NCBI RefSeq assembly: GCF_026343295.1
Contig: NZ_JAPELY010000001.1
Coordinates: forward strand, 744,001 to 808,000
Source of the DNA: Streptomyces sp. NBC_00083
Lineage (GTDB): Bacteria > Actinomycetota > Actinomycetes > Streptomycetales > Streptomycetaceae
Direction: 5' to 3'
DNA length: 64,000 bases
This document shows positions 17,117 to 25,597 of the stretch, in pieces. Within the stretch, counting starts at the first letter, position 1. Every line of letters begins with the position of its first letter. The notes beneath the pieces were generated by a model that worked only from the letters and a program-made list of their open reading frames with translations, was not told the origin of the DNA and ran no database searches. The translations under genes were made by a program, and so were the position numbers.

Positions 17117-18724
17117 TCACATCCGGAAGACGCCGAAGGCGGGGTCGGGGAGCGGGGCGTTGGCGCAGGCCGTCAGGGCGAGGCCGAGCACCTGACGGGT
17201 GTCGACCGGGTCGATCACGCCGTCGTCCCAGAGCCGGGCCGTCGCGTAGTAGGCGTTGCCCTGCGTCTCGTACTGCTCGCGGACGGGAGCCTTGAAGGCC
17301 TCCTCGTCCTCGGCGCTCCAGTCGTCGCCCAGCTGGTCGCGCTTGACGGTCGCGAGGACGGACGCGGCCTGCTCGCCGCCCATCACCGAGATCTTCGCGT
17401 TGGGCCACATCCACAGGAAGCGGGGGCTGTAGGCCCGGCCGCACATCGAGTAGTTGCCCGCGCCGTACGAACCGCCGACGACGACCGTCAGTTTCGGCAC
17501 GCGCGTGCACGCCACCGCCGTCACCATCTTCGCGCCGTGCTTGGCGATGCCGCCCGCCTCGTAGTCCCGGCCCACCATGAAGCCCGAGATGTTCTGGAGG
17601 AACACCAGCGGGATGCCGCGCTGGTCGCACAGCTCGATGAAGTGGGCGCCCTTCTGGGCGGATTCGGAGAACAGGATGCCGTTGTTGGCGACGATCCCCA
17701 CCGGGTGGCCGTGGATCCGCGCGAAGCCGGTGACCAGGGTCTGGCCGAACTCCGCCTTGAACTCCTGGAAGCGCGAACCGTCGACGACCCGGGCGATCAC
17801 TTCCCGCACGTCGTACGGCGTGCGCGAGTCGACCGGCACCGCGCCGTACAGACCGAACGGGTCGGCCTTCGGCTCCTCGGCCGGCTCGACCGACCACGGG
17901 AGCGCGGCCCGGCCGGGCAGGGTGGCCACGATGTTGCGGACGATCCTGAGCGCGTGCGCGTCGTCCTCGGCCAGGTGGTCGGTGACGCCGGAGACCCGCG
18001 AGTGGACCTCGCCGCCGCCGAGCTCCTCGGCCGTGACGACCTCGCCCGTCGCCGCCTTCACCAGCGGGGGACCGCCCAGGAAGATCGTGCCCTGGTTGCG
18101 GACGATCACGGCCTCGTCGCTCATCGCTGGCACGTACGCCCCGCCCGCCGTGCACGAGCCGAGCACGGCCGCGATCTGCGGGATGCCGGCGCCGGACATC
18201 CGGGCCTGGTTGTAGAAGATCCGGCCGAAGTGCTCCCGGTCGGGGAAGACCTCGTCCTGCATCGGCAGGAACGCGCCGCCCGAGTCGACCAGGTAGAGGC
18301 AGGGGAGGCGGTTCTCCAGCGCCACTTCCTGGGCGCGCAGGTGCTTCTTCACCGTCATCGGGTAGTACGTGCCGCCCTTGACCGTGGCGTCGTTGGCGAC
18401 GATCACGCACTCGCGGCCGCTCACCCGGCCGATCCCGGCGATCACGCCCGCGGCCGGCGCCTGCCCGCCGTACATCCCCTCGGCGGCCAGCGGGGCCAGT
18501 TCGAGGAAGGGCGAGCCGGGGTCGAGGAGCGTGTCCACCCGGTCCCTCGGCAGCAGCTTGCCGCGCGCCACATGCCGGGCGCGGGACCGCTCACCCCCGC
18601 CGAGCCGGGCCGCGGCGAGCCTCGCCCGCAGCTCCTCGCCGAGCGCGTGGTGTGCCGCCTCGTTGGCCCGCCAGGCCTCGGAGGCGGGATCTTCCGCACT
18701 CTCCAGGACCGGTGCCTGCTGCAT
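17117..18724 (-). CDS. Acyl-CoA carboxylase carboxyltransferase beta subunit (methylcrotonyl-CoA carboxylase type)
   Basis: The 535-residue carboxyltransferase has two crotonase-like halves. Landmarks are [16 protein letters not shown], the oxyanion-type segment [23 protein letters not shown] (shown in part), and [26 protein letters not shown], trimmed here. The FMVG and KHGAKM signatures are those of MCC beta rather than PCC beta. It transfers CO2 from biotin to the acyl-CoA. It is first in the operon and diverges from a TetR regulator over two matching operators, so the whole set is probably repressed by that regulator. Confidence 0.9.
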   Translation of the reverse strand: MQQAPVLESAEDPASEAWRANEAAHHALGEELRARLAAARLGGGERSRARHVARGKLLPRDRVDTLLDPGSPFLELAPLAAEGMYGGQAPAAGVIAGIGRVSGRECVIVANDATVKGGTYYPMTVKKHLRAQEVALENRLPCLYLVDSGGAFLPMQDEVFPDREHFGRIFYNQARMSGAGIPQIAAVLGSCTAGGAYVPAMSDEAVIVRNQGTIFLGGPPLVKAATGEVVTAEELGGGEVHSRVSGVTDHLAEDDAHALRIVRNIVATLPGRAALPWSVEPAEEPKADPFGLYGAVPVDSRTPYDVREVIARVVDGSRFQEFKAEFGQTLVTGFARIHGHPVGIVANNGILFSESAQKGAHFIELCDQRGIPLVFLQNISGFMVGRDYEAGGIAKHGAKMVTAVACTRVPKLTVVVGGSYGAGNYSMCGRAYSPRFLWMWPNAKISVMGGEQAASVLATVKRDQLGDDWSAEDEEAFKAPVREQYETQGNAYYATARLWDDGVIDPVDTRQVLGLALTACANAPLPDPAFGVFRM

Positions 18725-18766
18725 CGTGTCGAGCCCCCTTGCCCGTACGCGGCGATGTCAACGGAT

Positions 18767-18811
18767 GTTAATGGCCGTTAACTCGTTTCGTTCAGGTTAA
18801 CGAGCGCTAAC
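18767..18811. promoter_or_regulatory. Two TetR-type operators between the leucine operon and its regulator
   Basis: GTTAATGGCCGTTAAC (18767-18782) and GTTAACGAGCGCTAAC (18796-18811) are near-perfect 16-bp palindromes with the shared form GTTAA/GTTAG-N6-TTAAC/CTAAC and centres 29 bp apart. They fill the 110-bp divergent region and very probably bind the adjacent TetR protein. Confidence 0.75.
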
Positions 18812-18834
18812 CCCATTGTCTAGAATGACTTCTC

Positions 18835-19431
18835 ATGAGCACCCGTACCGACGCACCGACCCGCCGCGAGCAGATCCTGCGCGAGGCCGCCCGGCTCTTC
18901 GCCGAGCGCGGCTTCCACGGCGTCGGTGTCGACGAGATAGGGGCCGCCGTCGGCATCAGCGGACCCGGCCTGTACCGCCACTTCGCGGGCAAGGACGCGA
19001 TGCTGGCCGAGCTGCTCGTCGGCATCAGCGGCCGGCTCTACGACGGCGGGCGCAAGCGGGTCGCCGAGGCCGACGGCGACCCCGAGCGGCTGCTCGGCTC
19101 GCTCATCGACGGGCACATCGACTTCGCCCTCGACGACCGGGCGCTGATCACCCTGCACGACCGCGAGCTCGACCGGCTGCGCGACAGCGACCGCAAGCTG
19201 GTGCGCCAGCTCCAGCGGCAGTACGTCGAGCTGTGGGTCGCCGTGGTGAGCGAGCTGTACCCGCCGGTGCCGCAGGCGGAGGTACGGGGGGCGGTGCACG
19301 CGGTGTTCGGCCTGCTCAACTCCACCCCGCACCTCGGGTCGTACGGCACGGGGCTGCCCGGACGCGCCGGCACCGAGGCGCTCCTGCGCCGTCTGGCCCA
19401 CGGCGCCTTCGCCTCCCTGGACGCGCGCTGA
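18835..19431 (+). CDS. TetR-family regulator of the leucine/acyl-CoA operon
   Basis: The 198-residue TetR protein has its helix-turn-helix at about residues 10-55 (ILREAARLFAERGFHGVGVD, GLYRHFAGKDAML) and an all-helical ligand-binding half. It is transcribed away from the acyl-CoA carboxylase operon, with two palindromic operators between them. By analogy with other TetR regulators of branched-chain acyl-CoA pathways, an acyl-CoA intermediate is the likely inducer. That is inference. The ATG at 18835 lies 24 bp after the second operator. Confidence 0.85.
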   Translation: MSTRTDAPTRREQILREAARLFAERGFHGVGVDEIGAAVGISGPGLYRHFAGKDAMLAELLVGISGRLYDGGRKRVAEADGDPERLLGSLIDGHIDFALDDRALITLHDRELDRLRDSDRKLVRQLQRQYVELWVAVVSELYPPVPQAEVRGAVHAVFGLLNSTPHLGSYGTGLPGRAGTEALLRRLAHGAFASLDAR

Positions 19432-19514
19432 GCCGGTTCCGCCGCCCCGGGCGGCCCGTCCGCGGCTCGGGACGGACCGGCCGTGCGCGGCGCGGGCGGG
19501 GCAGAATGGGCGGC

Positions 19515-20285
19515 ATGCCGATACCCAGCCGTGCCGCCCTCGTCGACCACCTAGTCCGCACCCGTATCGCCGGTGACGTCGCCACGCCCCGCGACAACAA
19601 CCTCGCGCACTACCGCAGGCTCGCCAACGGCGACCGCCACTACTGGCTGGGCCTGGAGCTGGGGGAGCGCTGGACCGACGAGCAGGACGTGCTGGCGGTG
19701 ATGGCCGAGCGCTGCGGCGTCGTGGACGACCCCGGGCACCGGGTGGGGCAGGACACCATCGACCCCGAGCTCACGGTGGACGGCCTCGACCGGATGGCGG
19801 CGCGGCTGCGCAAGGCCGCGGCGGGGCGGGAGCGGGTGCTGTTCGCGACCGGTCACCCGGGCGCGCTCCTGGACGTCCACAGCCGGACCGCGGCGGCGCT
19901 GCGGGCGGCGGGGTGCGACATCGTACGCATCCCGGGCGGGCTCACCGCCGACGAGGGGTATGTCGTGCAGTTCGCGGACGTGGCTGTGTTCGAGCGGGGC
20001 GCGTCGCTGTGGCACACCCACTCGCCGGAGCCGATGCGGGCGATCCTCGCGGCGCTCGACACCCCGCCGGACCTGGTCGTGGCCGACCACGGGTGGGCGG
20101 GGTGCGCGGGGCAGCACGGGGTGGATGCGATGGGGTACGCGGACTCCAACGACCCCGCGCTGTTCCTCGCGGAGGCGGAGGGGTCGCTCCAGGTGACCGT
20201 TCCCCTGGACGACCACGTCCTGGACCCCCGCTTCTACGAGCCCATGACGGCCTACCTCCTGGACGCGGCAGGCCTGACCCCCTGA
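19515..20285 (+). CDS. Putative phosphatase (Streptomyces conserved protein)
   Basis: The 256-residue soluble protein is of a type usually annotated as phosphatase in Streptomyces. Visible segments are LFATGHPGALLDVH, a VVADHGWAGCAGQHG stretch with conserved acidic and His residues, and DSNDPALFLAEAEG. I cannot assign a reaction from these. The ATG at 19515 (MPIPSRAALVDHLV) is chosen; an ATG 9 nt earlier is possible. It ends just before the repeat-rich region and is convergent with the thioesterase gene. Confidence 0.6.
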   Translation: MPIPSRAALVDHLVRTRIAGDVATPRDNNLAHYRRLANGDRHYWLGLELGERWTDEQDVLAVMAERCGVVDDPGHRVGQDTIDPELTVDGLDRMAARLRKAAAGRERVLFATGHPGALLDVHSRTAAALRAAGCDIVRIPGGLTADEGYVVQFADVAVFERGASLWHTHSPEPMRAILAALDTPPDLVVADHGWAGCAGQHGVDAMGYADSNDPALFLAEAEGSLQVTVPLDDHVLDPRFYEPMTAYLLDAAGLTP

Positions 20286-20779
20286 CCCCAGGGGCTCCGC
20301 CCCAGCCCCCCGTCCGCGCCTTGAGGCCGCTCGTCCTCAATCGCCGGACGGGCTGAGGGGGTGCGTCCGTCCGGCACCGATCCCGCTAGGGGCGCGGGGC
20401 TGTGACACGTGCGCGGCTCCGCCGCGGTGGGCGTGACACCGGGTGCCCTACTAGGGGCGCGGGGAACTGCGCGAGACGCGGGCACGGTCCGCAGACGGAG
20501 GCGGGGTGTCCTGGGGCTCCGCCCCAGACCCCGGTTCGCGCCTTGAGGGCGCTCGTCCTCAAACGCCGGACGGGCTGAGGGTGTGCGTGCCGCCCGGCAT
20601 GGGATAGCTAGGGGCGCGGGGAACTGCGCGACCAGCCACGCACGGTCCGCAGACGGAGGCGGGGTTGCTGGGGCTCCGCCCCGGACCCCGTTCGCGCCCG
20701 GAAGGCGCTCGTCCTCAAACGCCGGGCGGGCTGAGGGGGGTGCGTGCCGCCCGGTATCGAGTGGCTCAGGGGCGCAGAC
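20286..20779. repeat. Dispersed intergenic repeat cluster A
   Basis: No gene is seen between the two convergent genes. The region holds three copies of an approximately 70-bp unit: a hairpin GGGGCTCCGCCCC, then TTCGCGCC...GGCGCTCGTCCTCAA, then CGCCGGACGGGCTGA (about 20288-20358, 20508-20580, 20670-20738). It also holds two copies of a second unit built on AGGGGCGCGGGGAACTGCGC followed by CACGGTCCGCAGACGGAGGC, and one variant copy. The same units recur at clusters B, C and D. The internal hairpins could also end transcripts from both sides. Confidence 0.85.
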
Positions 20780-21655
20780 CTACGCGCGGGGGATGCGGAC
20801 CACGCCCTCCTGGATCACCGTGATCGCCAGGCGGCCGTCCTGCGTGTAGATGCGGGCCTGGCCAAGACCCCGGCCCCCCGACGCCGACGGGGACTCCTGG
20901 TCGTACAGGAGCCACTCGTCCGCCCGGAAGGGCCGGTGGAACCACATCGCGTGGTCCAGTGAGGCACCCACCACGTCCCCCACCGTCCACCCGCCCCGCC
21001 CGTGCGCGAGCAGCACCGAGTCGAGCAGCGTCATGTCGGAGACGTACGTCGCGAGGCAGACGTGCAGCAGCGGATCGTCCGCCAGCTTGCCGTTGGTGCG
21101 GAACCACACCTGCGAGCGCGGCTCACGCGGGGTGCCGACCGTGCCCCAGGGCGGCGCGTCCACGTACCGGAGGTCGACCGCCGCGCGCGCTTCGAGGAGG
21201 CGGTCCACGACACCCGGGTCGTGGAAGACGTGCGCGTGGCGCGGCAGCATCTCCGCCGCCGTCGGCAGCGACTCCGGGTCCGGCGCGGCCGGCATGTCCG
21301 CCTGGTGCTCCATGCCGTCCTCGTACCGCTGGAACGACGCCGAGAGGTGGAAGATCGGCTGGCCGTGCTGGATCGCGACGACGCGACGGGTCGTGAAGGA
21401 CGCGCCGTCGCGGATGCGGTCCACCGTGTAGACGATCGGCGCACCCGGATCGCCCGCCCGCAGGAAGTACGCGTGGAGCGAGTGCGCGAGCCGCTCGGCG
21501 GGGACGGTACGCCCCGCCGCGACCAGCGCCTGCGCCGCCACCTGCCCGCCGAAGACGCGGGGGACCACCGCCGAGCGGGAGTGCCCCCGGAAGATGTCCT
21601 CCTCGATCCGCTCCAGGTCGAGCAGATCGAGGAGGCTCTCAAGTGCCTGATGCAT
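20780..21655 (-). CDS. tesB: Acyl-CoA thioesterase II (TesB)
   Basis: The 291-residue double-hotdog thioesterase hydrolyses acyl-CoA to free acid and CoA. TesB landmarks are FRGHSRSAVVPRVFGGQVAAQAL (trimmed), SLHAYFLRAGD, the second-domain SLDHAMWFHRPF and a C-terminal GLGQARIYTQDGRLAITVIQEG (in part). The catalytic Asp in SLDHAMWF is present. It is 24 bp downstream of an acyl-CoA dehydrogenase on the same strand and is probably co-transcribed, so it likely serves the same fatty or branched acyl-CoA pool. Confidence 0.9.
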   Translation of the reverse strand: MHQALESLLDLLDLERIEEDIFRGHSRSAVVPRVFGGQVAAQALVAAGRTVPAERLAHSLHAYFLRAGDPGAPIVYTVDRIRDGASFTTRRVVAIQHGQPIFHLSASFQRYEDGMEHQADMPAAPDPESLPTAAEMLPRHAHVFHDPGVVDRLLEARAAVDLRYVDAPPWGTVGTPREPRSQVWFRTNGKLADDPLLHVCLATYVSDMTLLDSVLLAHGRGGWTVGDVVGASLDHAMWFHRPFRADEWLLYDQESPSASGGRGLGQARIYTQDGRLAITVIQEGVVRIPRA

Positions 21656-21679
21656 GAAGGTAGTTGTACCCGACCGCTG

Positions 21680-22837
21680 TTACAGGCCCATGTTCTTGGC
21701 GATGATCGACTTCATGATCTCGCTGGTCCCGCCGTAGATCCGGTTCACGCGGTTGTCCGCGTACAGCCGGGCGATCGGGTACTCGTTCATGAAGCCGTAG
21801 CCGCCGTGCAGCTGGAGGCAGCGGTCGATGACGCGGTGCGCGACCTCGGTGCAGAACAGCTTCGCGGACGCGGCCTCGGCCGGCGTCAGCTCGCCCGCGT
21901 CCAGCGCCTCCAGGGCGCGGTCGGCGACCGCCTCGGCGGCGTCCACCTCGGCCTGGCAGGCGGCCAGCTCGAACTTGGTGTTCTGGAAGGACGCCACCGT
22001 CTTGCCGAAGACCGTGCGGTCCTGCACGTACTCCTTGGCGAACCGCACCGCCGCCTTGGCCTGGGCGTACGCGCCGAACGCGATGCCCCAGCGCTCGGAG
22101 GCGAGGTTGTGGCCGAGGTAGTAGAAGCCCTTGTTCTCCTCGCCGAGCAGGTCCTCGACGGGCACCTTGACGTCGACGAACGCCAGCTCGGCGGTGTCGG
22201 AGGTCTTCAGGCCCAGCTTGTCGAGCTTGCGGCCGACCGAGTAGCCCTCGGACTTGGTGTCCACCGCGAAGAGCGAGATGCCGTGGCGGCGGTCCTCGGC
22301 GGTGGGCGCGTCGGTGCGGGCGCAGACGATCACGCGGTCGGCGTGGACGCCACCGGTGATGAACGTCTTCGCACCGTTGAGGACGTAGTGCGAGCCGTCC
22401 TCGGAGAGCTTGGCCGTGGTCTTCATGCCCGCGAGGTCGGAGCCGGTGCCGGGCTCGGTCATCGCGAGCGCCCACATCTCCTCGCCGGTGACGAACTTCG
22501 GCAGGAAGCGCTTCTTCTGCTCGTCGGTGGCGAGCATCTTGATGTAGGGCAGGCCGAGCAGCACGTGCACGCCCGAGCCGCCGAACTGGACGCCCGCGCG
22601 GGCCGTCTCCTCGTACATCACGGCCTCGAACTTGTACGAGTCGATGCCGGCGCCGCCGAACTCCTCGTCCACGCGGATGCCGAAGATGCCGAGGTCGGCC
22701 AGCTTGGAGTAGAACTCGCGCGGCACGATGCCCGCGGCGAACCACTCGTCGTAGGCGGGCACGACCTCGGCCTCGATGAAGGCGCGCAGGGTGTCCCGGA
22801 ACGCCTCGTGGTCCTCGTCGAAAACGGTACGGCGCAC
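21680..22837 (-). CDS. Acyl-CoA dehydrogenase (second copy)
   Basis: The 385-residue flavoprotein is homologous to the acdH product but distinct from it. It carries MTEPGTGSDLAGMKTTA, FITGGVHADRVIVCART and a C-terminal LHGGYGFMNEYPIARLYADN followed by IYGGTSEIMKSIIA. It oxidises acyl-CoA thioesters at C2-C3 using FAD. The ATG at 22837 and normal length are clear. The 5' neighbour is a PucR-type regulator on the same strand, with about 70 bp between that stop and this start region. Substrate range is unknown; long-chain or branched acyl-CoA is plausible. Confidence 0.9.
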   Translation of the reverse strand: MRRTVFDEDHEAFRDTLRAFIEAEVVPAYDEWFAAGIVPREFYSKLADLGIFGIRVDEEFGGAGIDSYKFEAVMYEETARAGVQFGGSGVHVLLGLPYIKMLATDEQKKRFLPKFVTGEEMWALAMTEPGTGSDLAGMKTTAKLSEDGSHYVLNGAKTFITGGVHADRVIVCARTDAPTAEDRRHGISLFAVDTKSEGYSVGRKLDKLGLKTSDTAELAFVDVKVPVEDLLGEENKGFYYLGHNLASERWGIAFGAYAQAKAAVRFAKEYVQDRTVFGKTVASFQNTKFELAACQAEVDAAEAVADRALEALDAGELTPAEAASAKLFCTEVAHRVIDRCLQLHGGYGFMNEYPIARLYADNRVNRIYGGTSEIMKSIIAKNMGL

Positions 22838-22905
22838 GGACGCCCTCCTCGGGTGGCAGTTTGGCTAAGCGCTTGCTCAGGTTGAATAACGAAGTTACCC
22901 GGCAG

Positions 22906-24441
22906 TCACCGGCACTGTCCAGAGTGAGCCTCGGCACTTCTGAGCGCCAGCCACAGCTCGGTGCGGACGTCCATGTCGTCGAGGTCGGCGCCGAGCAGCG
23001 CGGCGCAGCGGCCGATCCGCTGGCGCACGGTGTTGCGGTGCACCCCGAGGGCGACGGCTGTCCGGTCCCAACTGCCGTGCAGAGCGAGCCAGTTGTAGAG
23101 GGTGGTGCGCAGGGGCCGGCCGAGCGGGGCGAGCAGCTCCCGGGCGTACGCGGCCGCCTCGGCCGGGTCGACCAGCGCGGCGAACCCGGCGGGGCGGTGC
23201 CGGGCGAGCGGGACGCGGGTCGCCTCCGCGCGCTCCAGGGCGCGAGCGGCCTGGATGCCGGCGACCGCGAGCCCCTCCAGCGCGGCGGGGGCGCTGACGC
23301 CGAGGGTCCAGCCGGGGTGCGGGGCGACCTCGCGGTCGGCGGGGACGAGGGCGCGCAGGGCCGGTCCCGCCCGGTCGACGAGCGCCCCGAGACCCGGCGG
23401 GGAGCCCTCGCCCCGCCCGTGCACGACCACCCAGGGCCCCGCGCCGAGCAGCGCCCCCGCCTCCTGCGGCGCGCCCCCGAGGAGCAGCCGTACGAGCGCG
23501 GCGGAGCGCGCCGCGTCCTCGGCGGTGGGCCGTCCGGCGGTGAGCAGCGAGAGCAGCACGGCCGCGACGCCGGCGATGGTGTGGTCGCCGGGGGTGCGGT
23601 GGGGGGTCGCCACGGCGAGGGCCGTTCCTCCGGCCTCGGCCGGGGCGTAGGCGGCGAGGTGGGTGCCGTCGGCCGTGTCGGTGGCGGTCAGGGGGTGCGC
23701 CTTCGGCGCGGTGTCCCCGCCCCGCCCCTTCCCGAAAGCCTCCGGCGGACGACCGGTCGCCTCTGCCGGAGGCTTCCGGGAAGGGGTGGGGCGGGGCGGA
23801 TCCGCCGCAGGCGACACCACCCGCACCAGATCCCGTACCCCCGCCAGGGGCCCCGGCTCCGCCCCCGCCGACTCCAGAACAACCCCCTCCGGGGTCAGGA
23901 GCCCGGCCCACCCCCCGAGCCGCCCCGCCAGCACCCGCAGGACCGCCCCCACCGGGTCGGGGCGGGACGCCGCGGTCGCGAGGGCGCGCTGGGCCTCGTT
24001 CACCCGGCGCAGCTCGTCCTCGCGGGCGCGGGCCATCAGGAGCCACACCGCCCGCGCGACCGCGGAGAACGTCGTCCGCGGCGGCACCTCGATCAGCGCG
24101 AGCCCGTGCCGCGCGCACGCCTCGACGAGGGCCGGCGGCACCTCCTCGTGCACCGGCGCCACCCCGAACCCCAGCGCCGCCGCCCCCGCCGCGACGACCC
24201 GGGACACGTACACCTCGGGGTCGGCGAGCTGTACCCCCGCCGTCATCAACAGCTCGCCGCCCAGCAGATACGGGTACGGGTCGGCCATCTCGGAGGTGTG
24301 CACCCAGCGGATGGAGGCGTGCGAGGGCCCTGCCAGCTGTCGGAGCCCGAGGTCGGCGCGGGCCAGCAGCGCGGCGAGGGCGATCGGCGGCGTGGGCGGT
24401 GTGGCGGGCGGCGGCACGGGCGGCGCGGTCGGTTCCGGCAT
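22906..24441 (-). CDS. PucR-family transcriptional regulator with an in-frame palindromic insertion
   Basis: The product is about 511 residues. It has an N-terminal PucR domain (LLARADLGLRQLAGP, PYLLGGELLMTAGVQL), a central GGDEF-like/helical region, and the C-terminal HTH_30 (LYNWLALHGSWDRTAVALGVHRNTVRQRI, trimmed). Such proteins regulate purine, amine or amino-acid catabolism. It diverges from the agmatinase gene, its likely target. Start choice is uncertain: the ATG at 24439-24441 has GGATGG upstream, and another in-frame ATG lies at 24457-24459. Residues about 216-243 (Pro/Arg/Lys-rich) are encoded by a 32-bp inverted repeat that looks like an inserted element, so this linker is probably not ancestral. 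Confidence 0.8.
   Translation of the reverse strand: MPEPTAPPVPPPATPPTPPIALAALLARADLGLRQLAGPSHASIRWVHTSEMADPYPYLLGGELLMTAGVQLADPEVYVSRVVAAGAAALGFGVAPVHEEVPPALVEACARHGLALIEVPPRTTFSAVARAVWLLMARAREDELRRVNEAQRALATAASRPDPVGAVLRVLAGRLGGWAGLLTPEGVVLESAGAEPGPLAGVRDLVRVVSPAADPPRPTPSRKPPAEATGRPPEAFGKGRGGDTAPKAHPLTATDTADGTHLAAYAPAEAGGTALAVATPHRTPGDHTIAGVAAVLLSLLTAGRPTAEDAARSAALVRLLLGGAPQEAGALLGAGPWVVVHGRGEGSPPGLGALVDRAGPALRALVPADREVAPHPGWTLGVSAPAALEGLAVAGIQAARALERAEATRVPLARHRPAGFAALVDPAEAAAYARELLAPLGRPLRTTLYNWLALHGSWDRTAVALGVHRNTVRQRIGRCAALLGADLDDMDVRTELWLALRSAEAHSGQCR
23715..23796. repeat. 82-bp inverted-repeat element inside the PucR gene
   Basis: Two 32-bp arms (23715-23746 and 23765-23796) are complementary at 30 of 32 positions and separated by 18 bp. 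The core is CTTCCCGAAAGCCTCCGGC and its complement. A related single arm (CGGAGGGTTTCGGGAAGGGG) occurs in the intergenic repeat at about 38215-38240. Here the element is read in frame inside a coding region without breaking it. Confidence 0.8.
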
Positions 24442-24628
24442 GGTGGACGATCCATCCATCGGCGGCGTGAGAAGTGGAGGAAACGTACACTTCAGTGTGG
24501 CTGCCCGGCCACCTAGGGTCGTGCCGACCGGCGCACGCGGGAGAGCGGACAGGCTCCGCGCGCCGCCGGGCCCGCCGGCCCACCGGACCGGGGTGGCCAC
24601 AACACGCTGAGAACGAAGGGCACTTCAC

Positions 24629-25597
24629 ATGAGCAGCAACGAAACGCCGCGCGGTCCGATCGACTCGTCCCGCATCCCGCGGTACGCCGGTCCCGCGACC
24701 TTCGCCCGGCTGCCCCGCCTCGACGAGGTCGGCGCCGCCGACGTCGCCGTGGTCGGCGTGCCCTTCGACTCCGGCGTCTCCTACCGGCCCGGCGCCCGCT
24801 TCGGCGGCAACGCCATCCGCGAGGCCTCCCGCCTGCTGCGCCCGTACAACCCGGCGCAGGACGCCTCGCCGTTCGCGCTGGCCCAGGTCGCCGACGCCGG
24901 TGACATCGCGGCCAACCCGTTCAACATCAACGAGGCCGTCGAGACGATCGAGTGCGCGGCCGACGAGCTGCTCTCCACCGGCGCCCGCCTCATGACGCTC
25001 GGCGGCGACCACACCATCGCGCTGCCGCTGCTGCGCTCGGTCGCCAAGAAGCACGGCCCGGTCGCGCTGCTCCACTTCGACGCGCACCTCGACACCTGGG
25101 ACACCTACTTCGGCGCCGAGTACACCCACGGCACCCCGTTCCGCCGGGCCGTCGAGGAGGGCATCCTCGACACCGAGGCCCTCTCCCACGTCGGCACCCG
25201 CGGCCCGCTCTACGGCAAGCAGGACCTGACCGACGACGAGAAGATGGGCTTCGGCATCGTCACCTCCGCCGACGTCTACCGGCGCGGCGCCGACGAGGTC
25301 GCCGACCAGCTCCGCCAGCGCATCGGCGACCGCCCGCTCTACATCTCCATCGACATCGACTGCCTCGACCCGGCCCACGCGCCCGGCACCGGCACCCCCG
25401 AGGCCGGCGGCATGACCTCGCGCGAGCTCCTGGAGATCCTGCGCGGCCTCGCCTCCTGCAACCTGGTCTCCGCCGACGTCGTCGAGGTCGCCCCCGCCTA
25501 CGACCACGCCGAGATCACCAGCGTGGCCGCCTCGCACACCGCGTACGAGCTGACCACGATCATGTCCCGCCAGATCGCCGCCTCCCGGACCGTGTGA
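24629..25597 (+). CDS. speB: Agmatinase / ureohydrolase family enzyme
   Basis: The 322-residue binuclear-manganese ureohydrolase hydrolyses a guanidino compound to urea and an amine. All metal-binding motifs are present: [24 protein letters not shown] and [19 protein letters not shown]. Agmatine is the usual assignment, but guanidinobutyrate or guanidine are also hydrolysed by close relatives and cannot be separated by eye. It diverges from a PucR regulator and overlaps the next gene, a TPP enzyme, by one base (TGATG), so the two are translationally coupled. Confidence 0.88.
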   Translation: MSSNETPRGPIDSSRIPRYAGPATFARLPRLDEVGAADVAVVGVPFDSGVSYRPGARFGGNAIREASRLLRPYNPAQDASPFALAQVADAGDIAANPFNINEAVETIECAADELLSTGARLMTLGGDHTIALPLLRSVAKKHGPVALLHFDAHLDTWDTYFGAEYTHGTPFRRAVEEGILDTEALSHVGTRGPLYGKQDLTDDEKMGFGIVTSADVYRRGADEVADQLRQRIGDRPLYISIDIDCLDPAHAPGTGTPEAGGMTSRELLEILRGLASCNLVSADVVEVAPAYDHAEITSVAASHTAYELTTIMSRQIAASRTV

